A stretch of 40,085 nt of DNA, from positions 1 through 40,085 of the forward strand of contig CAMAYS010000004.1 in NCBI GenBank assembly GCA_945862545.1. Reading direction: 5' to 3'. The notes beneath the pieces were generated by a model. That model was not told the origin of the DNA. It ran no database searches and was given only the letters and a program-made list of their open reading frames with translations. The stretch comes from Casp-actino8 sp945862545 (GTDB lineage Bacteria; Actinomycetota; Acidimicrobiia; Acidimicrobiales; Ilumatobacteraceae). Positions 33,703 to 40,085 of the stretch are shown here, in pieces. The number at the start of each line of letters is the position of its first letter. Position 1 is the first letter of the stretch. The translations under genes were made by a program, and so were the position numbers.

Positions 33703-36603
33703 ATGTCCCCCAACTCAGCCGACCACAACCCTTCTGAATCGGCTCATAGCGCTGACATTCCTCGCTTGCGTTACAACGCCGCCCTCGCCCTTGACATTGA
33801 GCAGCGCTGGCAAGATCGCTGGGAGGCCGAAGGCACCTTCGAGGCACCCAATCCCGCCGGACCACTAGGTGAAGCTGACAAGGTGGCCGGTCGACCGAAA
33901 CTGTTTGTCCTCGATATGTTCCCCTATCCGAGTGGATCTGGATTGCATGTCGGTCATCCCCTCGGTTATATCGCCACCGATGTTTACGCTCGCTTCAAGC
34001 GAATGACGGGTTACAACGTATTGCACGCATTGGGTTACGACAGTTTCGGACTTCCCGCCGAGCAACACGCCATCGCTACTGGCGTGCACCCGCGAGTGAA
34101 TACTGAAGCCAATGTCGCCAATATGCGTCGCCAACTTCGTCGTCTCGGACTTGGGCATGACGCACGACGCAGTGTCAGTACAACAGACGAAGATTTTTAT
34201 CGCTGGACACAATGGATATTTCTTCAAGTCTTCAACAGTTGGTACGACGAGATCGAACAGCGCGCACGACCCATCATCGAACTTGAACAGGCATATGCCG
34301 ATGGTTCAATCGCGACTCCTAATGGTCAACCTTGGAACGAACACAATAAACACGAGCGCCGTCAGGCAATCGATGCGCGACGTTTGGCTTATCTTTCCGA
34401 GGCGCCTGTCAATTGGTGTCCAGGTCTCGGAACTATTTTGGCCAATGAAGAAGTCACCGCCGATGGTCGTAGCGATATTGGCAACTATCCCGTTTTTAAA
34501 AAGAGCATGCGCCAATGGACAATGCGCATTACTACCTATGCGGATCGCCTATTACAAGATCTTGATCGCCTGGATTGGCCAGAACCCATCAAGTTGATGC
34601 AGCGCAACTGGATCGGTCGTAGCGAAGGAGCGCGAGTTGACTTCACCACTCCGGCGGGAACTCTCAGCGTCTTTACTACTCGTCCAGATACTTTATTTGG
34701 GGCATCATTTATGGTCATCTCGCCCGAGCACCCCTTGGTCGATGCACTGACAACCAGTGACAACAAAGCGGCAGTTGACGCCTACCGCATAGTCGCTGCC
34801 AGCAAAAATCAAATCGACCGCCAAGATGACACACGCGAAAAAACGGGCGTCTTTACTGGTACATTCGCCACGAATCCTGTCAATGGGCAAGAGATACCGG
34901 TGTGGGTGGCGGACTACGTCTTAATGGGCTACGGCACTGGAGCGATCATGGCTGTGCCGTGTGGTGATCAACGTGACTTCCAATTTGCTCGCCGTTTTAA
35001 TCTTGCTGTGCCCGCTATTCAACAGCCTCCTAGCCAATGGTTCATAGTGCACGACCTTGAACAACAAAATGGTGATGGCGTTGATACATCAACATGGAAC
35101 GAAGCCTTCGTCGGTGATGGTGCGTACATCAACTCATCGAGTGCCAGTTTGAGTCTTGATGGTCTTGTTGAAGTTCATGAAGGTGTCGCGGTGATGAACA
35201 CCTGGCTTGAAGAAAACGGTTGCGGCTTGGCCACTGTCAATTTCAAACTCCGCGATTGGCTCTTCAGTCGCCAACGGTATTGGGGAGAGCCCTTCCCCAT
35301 TGTTTACGATGAGGACGATCAACCTGTTTCGTTACCAGACTCGATGTTGCCTGTGCTCCTGCCGCAATTAGAAGATTTCAAACCCCAAGCCCTTGACCCC
35401 AACGATGAGGTCACGGACCCGATTCCACCATTGGCGCGCAGCGCTGAATGGCGTGAAGTTGTTCTCGACTTGGGTGATGGTCCCAAGAAATATCGCCGTG
35501 AAATTAATGTCATGCCCCAATGGGCTGGCTCATGTTGGTATGAACTGCGTTACCTTGACCCAACCAATACAGAATTTTTCGTGGATCCTGCCGTTGAAAA
35601 ATACTGGATGGGCCCAGCCGATGGAGGCGACGGAAAAACTGGTCACACTGGTGGCGTTGATCTGTATGTCGGCGGCGTTGAACATGCCGTCTTACATCTT
35701 TTGTACGCTCGCTTCTGGCACAAGGTTTTATTTGACTTAGGTCATCTTTCAAGTTCAGAACCTTTTCACCGCCTTTTCAATCAGGGCTATATTCAGGCCT
35801 TTGCATATCGCGATCCGCGCGGTCAACCAGTGACCTCTACTGATGTTGAAGAACGTGACGGCACCTATTGGTATGCGGGCGAAGAGGTGCAACGCGAGTA
35901 CGGAAAAATGGGAAAGAGTCTGAAGAACATCGTCACCCCCGATGAGATGTACGACGAATACGGCGCCGACACCTTTCGCCTATACGAGATGAGTTCTGGC
36001 CCTCTTGAGGCAAGTCGTCCATGGAATACCCGCGACGTGATCGGCATGCAGCGCTTCTTGCAACGCGTGTGGCGCAACATGGTTGATGAAGATACGGGTG
36101 CCTCACGAGTTGTTGATACGCCAGCGACCCCCGAGCTTCGCAAGCTCTTGCATCGCATGATTGAAGGAATTCGCTCCGATATGGATGGATTGCGTTTCAA
36201 TACCGCTATCGCCAAATTGATTGAGCTGAATAATGCGCTCACTCAAGAGGCGGCTGCAACGGGTTCCACCCCACTCGAGATTGCATCCCCGATGATTCAC
36301 ATGTTGGCCCCACTATGTCCACATATGGCCGAAGAATTATGGGGGCGCCTCGGACACAGCCAAACTCTCACCTTTGAACCATTTCCAGTGTTTGATCCAC
36401 AACTCCTGATTGACGACACATTTGAGTATCCAGTTCAGATAAATGGCAAGGTGCGTTCGCGTTTGGTGGTTCCCACTGGCACCGATTTGGCAACTGTGCA
36501 GGCACTAGTCCTGTCAGATCCAAAAGTTCTTGCCGCATTAGGCGGACAGACACCCAAAAAAGTCGTTGTCGTGCCTGGCCGTATGGTCAACTTGGTGTTG
36601 TGA
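33703..36603 (+). CDS. leuS: Leucyl-tRNA synthetase
   Basis: A class I aminoacyl-tRNA synthetase charging tRNA-Leu. About 966 residues, somewhat longer than E. coli LeuS (860). The HIGH-type motif is SGLHVGHPLGY near residues 80-90, after MFPYPSG, and the KMSKS-type motif is GKMGKSLKN near residue 732. The editing domain in between holds TTRPDTLFGASFMVISPEHP and GYGTGAIMAVPCGDQRDFQF. The C-terminal anticodon-binding and tail domains are intact, with INGKVRSRLVVP near the end. No T-box or leader peptide is visible in the 107-base upstream spacer. The stop overlaps the start of the next gene (GTGA). Confidence 0.97.
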   Translation: MSPNSADHNPSESAHSADIPRLRYNAALALDIEQRWQDRWEAEGTFEAPNPAGPLGEADKVAGRPKLFVLDMFPYPSGSGLHVGHPLGYIATDVYARFKRMTGYNVLHALGYDSFGLPAEQHAIATGVHPRVNTEANVANMRRQLRRLGLGHDARRSVSTTDEDFYRWTQWIFLQVFNSWYDEIEQRARPIIELEQAYADGSIATPNGQPWNEHNKHERRQAIDARRLAYLSEAPVNWCPGLGTILANEEVTADGRSDIGNYPVFKKSMRQWTMRITTYADRLLQDLDRLDWPEPIKLMQRNWIGRSEGARVDFTTPAGTLSVFTTRPDTLFGASFMVISPEHPLVDALTTSDNKAAVDAYRIVAASKNQIDRQDDTREKTGVFTGTFATNPVNGQEIPVWVADYVLMGYGTGAIMAVPCGDQRDFQFARRFNLAVPAIQQPPSQWFIVHDLEQQNGDGVDTSTWNEAFVGDGAYINSSSASLSLDGLVEVHEGVAVMNTWLEENGCGLATVNFKLRDWLFSRQRYWGEPFPIVYDEDDQPVSLPDSMLPVLLPQLEDFKPQALDPNDEVTDPIPPLARSAEWREVVLDLGDGPKKYRREINVMPQWAGSCWYELRYLDPTNTEFFVDPAVEKYWMGPADGGDGKTGHTGGVDLYVGGVEHAVLHLLYARFWHKVLFDLGHLSSSEPFHRLFNQGYIQAFAYRDPRGQPVTSTDVEERDGTYWYAGEEVQREYGKMGKSLKNIVTPDEMYDEYGADTFRLYEMSSGPLEASRPWNTRDVIGMQRFLQRVWRNMVDEDTGASRVVDTPATPELRKLLHRMIEGIRSDMDGLRFNTAIAKLIELNNALTQEAAATGSTPLEIASPMIHMLAPLCPHMAEELWGRLGHSQTLTFEPFPVFDPQLLIDDTFEYPVQINGKVRSRLVVPTGTDLATVQALVLSDPKVLAALGGQTPKKVVVVPGRMVNLVL

Positions 36604-37673
36604 ACAAACTTTCAATCACCAAATACATCTCCGTCGCTCTCATGCTCGCAAGCACAACTGCTCTGGTTGGTTGCGGTGGCGATGGATCCTCAAGTCCGAG
36701 TTCAGGTGCCGAGACGACCACACCGAGTACGCAGGCCCCAACCACAGAAGTGCCGGTGACGCAAGCCCCCATTACTTTGCCACCACTCCCCGCGCCAGCG
36801 GCCTCGACCGTGGCTGATCTATTGGCACTCGGTCGCCCAATCGTTCTTGCTCATGCCAGTGGTGAGATGACTCATCCGCACTCAAGTTTGTTTGGCTTCA
36901 GTGAAGCGGCACGGATGGGTGTTGACGTCCTTGATATGGATGTGCAATTGACCAGTGATGGGGTCCTTGTGATCCATCACGATCTCAATACCGGCAAAAC
37001 CGCTAACGAAGATCTTGTTCTTCTTGAGCACACCTACGATGAACTGCACGCTCTTGATAGCGCCTACTGGTTTACCGCTAACTGCACATGCACTGATCAA
37101 CCCGAAGCCGACTACATCTACCGCGGAATTCGTACCGGCGCCACACCCGCGCCCACTGGTTATGTCGCTGAAGATTTCGCGATCAACTCATTGGAAACAT
37201 TGATGCAGTTGTATCCCGATTATGTGTTGAATATCGAAATCAAAGATGAAGGTGATGCTGCCAAGGCATCTGCTGACGCACTGATGGCGCTGCTCACAAA
37301 GTACGACGCATTTGACCGCGTGGTTGTGGCCAGTTTTGATGACACGGTTGTGGATTATTTCCATGAAAAACAACCCAATGTCGCAATGTCACCGGGCCAA
37401 GCTGCCATGGTTTCATTTTTTCTCGGCGGGGTATCGCTGCCGGACTGGCTATACATCGTGCAAATTCCACCGACCTACGAAGGTCTGACTTTGTTCACCC
37501 CCGAATATGTAACACGAGCCAAATCAGAAGGCATCGTGACGTGGGTGTGGCCCAACGGTGGCGAAACACTTGAGTTGTATCGCGAGTTGTTGGCTATCGG
37601 AGCTGACGGCATTAACGCTGCATCACCACCCCAAGCGATGACCGCCCTCAACGAGTTCTTGGGTGTCTCGTAA
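36600..37673 (+). CDS. Glycerophosphodiester phosphodiesterase-like lipoprotein with altered active-site residues
   Basis: A 357-residue lipoprotein: signal peptide with lipobox ALVGC (Cys25), then a Ser/Thr/Pro-rich linker to about residue 70, then a GDPD barrel (PF03009). GDPDs cleave glycerophosphodiesters to glycerol-3-phosphate and an alcohol. The classical HRG...ENT and E-x-D motifs read here as AHASGE (His85), and LDMDVQLTSDGVLVIHHD (Asp112, Asp114, His126/His127). The Arg is missing and the Glu is an Asp. The catalytic histidines and much of the metal site remain, so activity is possible but the substrate may differ. Its GTG overlaps the leuS stop, which suggests coupled translation with leuS, an odd pairing. 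A GH84 gene follows 27 bases later. Confidence 0.82.
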   Translation: MNKLSITKYISVALMLASTTALVGCGGDGSSSPSSGAETTTPSTQAPTTEVPVTQAPITLPPLPAPAASTVADLLALGRPIVLAHASGEMTHPHSSLFGFSEAARMGVDVLDMDVQLTSDGVLVIHHDLNTGKTANEDLVLLEHTYDELHALDSAYWFTANCTCTDQPEADYIYRGIRTGATPAPTGYVAEDFAINSLETLMQLYPDYVLNIEIKDEGDAAKASADALMALLTKYDAFDRVVVASFDDTVVDYFHEKQPNVAMSPGQAAMVSFFLGGVSLPDWLYIVQIPPTYEGLTLFTPEYVTRAKSEGIVTWVWPNGGETLELYRELLAIGADGINAASPPQAMTALNEFLGVS

Positions 37674-37700
37674 TCTCGAGCTGATGAGAAAAAATCTCTC

Positions 37701-38912
37701 ATGATCGCAGGCATCATCGAAGGCTTTTATGGTCCTCCGTGGACACATCAAGAACGCCTGCGAAACATTGATCTACTTGCCGAGTACGGCGGCAACACCT
37801 ATGTCTGGGCTGCAAAGTTAGAGCCTCGGCATCGCGAATTGTGGCTAGATCCATTCACCGAATTAGAAGTCACCGAGTTCACCGAGTTGTCAATTCGTCA
37901 GAAGACAGTGCAAGTTCTGATCGGGCTGACTCCTGGAGCCGATGCAACGACTGAGCAGGTGATCGACAAACTGCAACCGGCTATTGATCACGGCTGCCAT
38001 GGCGTTGTCCTGAGTTTTGACGATCTACCAGCCTTAGATGCTGCGACAAAGCATCGAGAAATCGCCAATGCTCTGATTGAAAACTTGAAGACTCAAGTGT
38101 GGCTTGTCCCCACTCATTACGCAGGTATCACCGCATCGCCATACCTTGAACAGTTGATTGACGGCTTACACCCAGAGGTATTGGTGATGTGGACAGGCGT
38201 CCATGTCGTTAACGATTCCATTCATGCACATGAAGCGCGTCAACGCACTCAGGCATGTCGTGGGCGCAAACCATTATTGTGGGATAACACGCCCGTTAAT
38301 GACGCAATGATGAGCGAGGCTTTACATCTCGGCCCATACGCTGGACGCGAAGCAGCGTTGCGTTCGGAGATAACAGGATTGCTGATCAATCCCATGGAGT
38401 TCGCTACTGCTTCGCAGCCAACTTTGGTCAGCGCTTTGGCGTGGGTGAATGATGGTGAGCCGTACTCGGCATGGTTGAACTTTGTTGATCAACACGGATG
38501 GACCGAATTCGCACGTTGCACGGCGTTTCCTGATGATCCTCATTGGCCAGGTGCCCGCCCAACAGATGACTGGTGGCAGGCAGTTGTCGACATGAATCCA
38601 CCTGGTCTCGAGGCCGGTTGCGAGCCGTGGATTGACGCCGCCAAGCAAGGCGCCCAACTAGTTCTTGATGCGCGCCGACTACTTGATCCAGCCCTACCCC
38701 GTTCACAGAGCACGGTCTTAAAGAAAATTACTTTGGCAATGCGCTGGCGCTCGTGGCAGAGGCTTCCTGTTTTGCTGTACGGCGGAGGCCCTCGTCTTCG
38801 ACCCGTCATTATCAATGATGAACATGGCGAATTTGTCTACCGACCTGGATCGGTCATTGCCGCAACGTGTCTCGTTGATGATGAGGTCATGCGTTGCCTC
38901 AACACTGACTAA
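37701..38912 (+). CDS. GH84-type beta-N-acetylglucosaminidase (O-GlcNAcase-like), compact form
   Basis: A 403-residue protein matching the NAGidase catalytic domain (PF07555, GH84). It has IIEGFYGPPWTHQERLRNID at residues 5-24, the Asp-Asp pair D107-D108 in LSFDDLPA that drives substrate-assisted catalysis, MWTG at 163-166 and WDNTPVND at 194-201. It lacks the N-terminal sugar-binding and C-terminal modules of clostridial or human enzymes and has no signal peptide, so it is probably cytoplasmic. It would remove terminal beta-linked N-acetylglucosamine. Whether the substrate is a glycan, a cell-wall fragment or a modified protein is unknown. The ATG directly follows a GAGA-AAAAA-TCTC repeat rather than a clear ribosome site. 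Confidence 0.85.
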   Translation: MIAGIIEGFYGPPWTHQERLRNIDLLAEYGGNTYVWAAKLEPRHRELWLDPFTELEVTEFTELSIRQKTVQVLIGLTPGADATTEQVIDKLQPAIDHGCHGVVLSFDDLPALDAATKHREIANALIENLKTQVWLVPTHYAGITASPYLEQLIDGLHPEVLVMWTGVHVVNDSIHAHEARQRTQACRGRKPLLWDNTPVNDAMMSEALHLGPYAGREAALRSEITGLLINPMEFATASQPTLVSALAWVNDGEPYSAWLNFVDQHGWTEFARCTAFPDDPHWPGARPTDDWWQAVVDMNPPGLEAGCEPWIDAAKQGAQLVLDARRLLDPALPRSQSTVLKKITLAMRWRSWQRLPVLLYGGGPRLRPVIINDEHGEFVYRPGSVIAATCLVDDEVMRCLNTD

Positions 38913-39327
38913 CTTTTTCCTCAAAATTCTGTGGTTTGGCAGCACATTTTGCAAGGGACCATTCGTTCATCCTTGTCTGACCGCTAAAAAGCCAAGTGTT
39001 CCCCCGCAACCTGAAACCGCCCCTGTCCGAATTTGGGTGCTCCTTGATTCCTCTGGATCGATGGAATCCCTGCAACTCAATGTTGTGGAGAGCCTCAACG
39101 CTTTCGTCGCCGAACAAGCCGCCACCGATCCCGCAACGGCCATCAGCATTCACACCTTTCCCAGCGTTCCCTACGCTCGCAAGGCTGCTGGCGTGATCAC
39201 TGTTTTGGTGGACGATGTTGCCGATCTCACACAGGAGAACTATCTCCATCTGAACTCACACATTGAAGCATTTGCTAGCAATGTTGCCGGACTCGGTCCA
39301 ATTTTGTCGGCCATTTCATTGTCGTAG
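38881..39327 (+). CDS. Truncated von Willebrand factor A (VWA) domain protein, possibly a remnant
   Basis: The recognisable part begins around 39020: APVRIWVLLDSSGSMESLQ contains the DxSxS metal-ion motif of VWA domains and runs on through AISIHTFPS and DDVADLTQENY. It stops after roughly 100 residues of a domain that normally needs 170-200, and the expected TxLxDA region is missing. The only standard start in frame before the domain and near the gene is ATG 38881, which overlaps the GH84 gene by 32 bases. The 45 residues between it and the domain look random. No other frame continues the domain. A decayed gene is the likeliest reading, and a short functional protein is possible. Confidence 0.4.
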   Translation: MRSCVASTLTNFFLKILWFGSTFCKGPFVHPCLTAKKPSVPPQPETAPVRIWVLLDSSGSMESLQLNVVESLNAFVAEQAATDPATAISIHTFPSVPYARKAAGVITVLVDDVADLTQENYLHLNSHIEAFASNVAGLGPILSAISLS

Positions 39328-39333
39328 CCCTCA

Positions 39334-39368
39334 ATCTGAAGTTTGAACTTGAGAGCCCCACTTCAGAT
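39334..39368 (+). repeat. Inverted repeat after the VWA gene
   Basis: ATCTGAAG (39334-39341) and CTTCAGAT (39361-39368) form a perfect 8-bp stem around a 19-base loop. TTGAAC within the loop and GTTCAA just after it could pair instead, giving an alternative fold. There is no T-run, so a standard terminator is unlikely. The 155-base spacer otherwise holds only the leader of the next gene. Confidence 0.4.
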
Positions 39369-39482
39369 GTTCAACTAATTGTAAGAGAACAGTAACCGAG
39401 GCGTCACCCACCATTCTTGCCCATCTGGCAATTTTGTGCCGTAGATGCACACGGCTTCTACTCGAAAGGTTTGGTGAATGAA

Positions 39483-40085
39483 ATGTCAAAAAAGAATGTT
39501 TCTAGTCTTCTTGTCGGCCTCGTCGCACTTGGGGCAACAGCCTCAATTTTTACAACCGGGGAGGCAGTTTCAGCTACGGCTCCAGCAGCTAATACCGTTT
39601 TAGAGATTGTTCCACTGGGTACCTATACCGGTGTTGGTGGCCTATACGCCTCGGAAATTGTTTCTTTTGACCCCACAACTAAACGCATGTTTATTAACAA
39701 TGGTGCCCGAAACGCCGTGGACATTGTTGACATCACAACCCCATCGGCTCCAACACTTGTCAGCAGTGTGGACATGACTTTGTACGGGCGAGGCCTCCAA
39801 AGTGTCACAGTAGGCAATGGCATCGTTGCCGCCGCTGTTGATGTTGCCCCTGTTGTCAGCCCCAACGGACTCCAGACCGCAAGTAGTGGCCGGATCGTCC
39901 TCATGAATACTGATGGACGGGTTCTCAAAACTGTCACCGTCGGCACCCTTCCTGACCATGTTTCGTTCACGCCCGACAAGAAGACAATTCTTGTCGCTGG
40001 TGAAGGCGAACCCATGTGTTCTCTTGACAATGGATCCACTTCAGCCAATGAGTCGACTGACCCAACCTTAGTGAGCGACGCCAAC
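39483..40085 (+). CDS. Secreted choice-of-anchor I-like beta-propeller protein (3' end cut by the window)
   Basis: The frame is open from ATG 39483 to the window end (201 residues seen). It begins with a signal peptide (MSKKNVSSLLVGLVALGATA, with cleavage likely after EAVSA). The mature part has repeats of propeller type: LEIVPLGTYTGVGG, ASEIVSFDPTTKRMFINNGA, VDIVDITTPSAPTLVSSVDM and DHVSFTPDKKTILVAGEGEP. This pattern is typical of the choice-of-anchor I family, also described as alkaline-phosphatase-like or LVIVD-repeat surface proteins. It is presumably exported. The function is not established. GGTGA five bases before the ATG may be the ribosome site. An ATG at 39478 is in a frame that soon stops. 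Confidence 0.8.
   Translation, partial: MSKKNVSSLLVGLVALGATASIFTTGEAVSATAPAANTVLEIVPLGTYTGVGGLYASEIVSFDPTTKRMFINNGARNAVDIVDITTPSAPTLVSSVDMTLYGRGLQSVTVGNGIVAAAVDVAPVVSPNGLQTASSGRIVLMNTDGRVLKTVTVGTLPDHVSFTPDKKTILVAGEGEPMCSLDNGSTSANESTDPTLVSDAN

Noticed and set aside
39623..40084. Minus-strand open frame at the window end
   Set aside because: The plus-strand frame from 39483 has a signal peptide and repeat structure typical of a known family. The minus frame is its shadow.

Overview
The window looks like an ordinary chromosomal stretch of a free-living Actinomycetota bacterium. The best fit is the class Acidimicrobiia (Ilumatobacter-like aquatic lineages), but this rests on gene content read by eye, not on a search. 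The supporting signs are a BldD homologue, an F420-type luciferase-like oxidoreductase, a PAC2 protein, the comEA-comEC-holA-rpsT and hrcA-dnaJ-rsmE-hemW gene orders known from actinobacteria, moderate G+C, and many genes that appear to lack a 5' leader. I see no insertion sequence, prophage, CRISPR array or integrase. No stretch longer than about 160 bases lacks a gene.

Layout. 1-5350 (+): a LysR regulator cut by the window edge, an acyl-CoA carboxylase carboxyltransferase, citrate synthase (gltA) behind a structured leader, and a membrane-anchored molybdopterin oxidoreductase. 5351-10539 (-): EamA transporter, then icd, a quinone oxidoreductase and an acyltransferase-3/SGNH protein. 10595-12854 (+): a DUF3089 lipoprotein and an aldo/keto reductase. 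12876-20262 (-): two operons, hisD-phrB and hrcA-dnaJ-rsmE-bldD-hemW, followed by tRNA-Val(GAC). 20322-28682 (-): lepA, holA, comEC, comEA, glpD and a CnoX-like thioredoxin. Two + genes interrupt this block: rpsT, and a small membrane protein lying between comEA and comEC. 28783-31816 (+): an APH-type kinase, a PAC2 protein and an LLM oxidoreductase. 31829-33595 (-): a fatty-acyl-AMP/CoA ligase. 33703-40085 (+): leuS, a GDPD-like lipoprotein, a compact GH84 enzyme, a truncated VWA gene and the start of a secreted beta-propeller protein.

How the genes work together. gltA and icd supply consecutive TCA-cycle steps, although they sit on opposite strands. hrcA, dnaJ, rsmE, lepA, rpsT, leuS, the tRNA and the CnoX-like protein form a protein synthesis and folding set. 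comEA and comEC would form a DNA-uptake system if pilus genes exist elsewhere. The carboxyltransferase, acyl ligase, APH-type kinase, glpD and GDPD-like lipoprotein point to lipid and glycerol-phosphate metabolism.

The most interesting points are three. The BldD homologue keeps the complete RGD-X8-RxDD cyclic-di-GMP signature and sits inside the heat-shock operon. A recurrent TANNNT box is placed six bases before start codons, which suggests leaderless transcription. An uncharacterised membrane gene is inserted antisense in the competence locus. I did not find a clear new multi-gene system.
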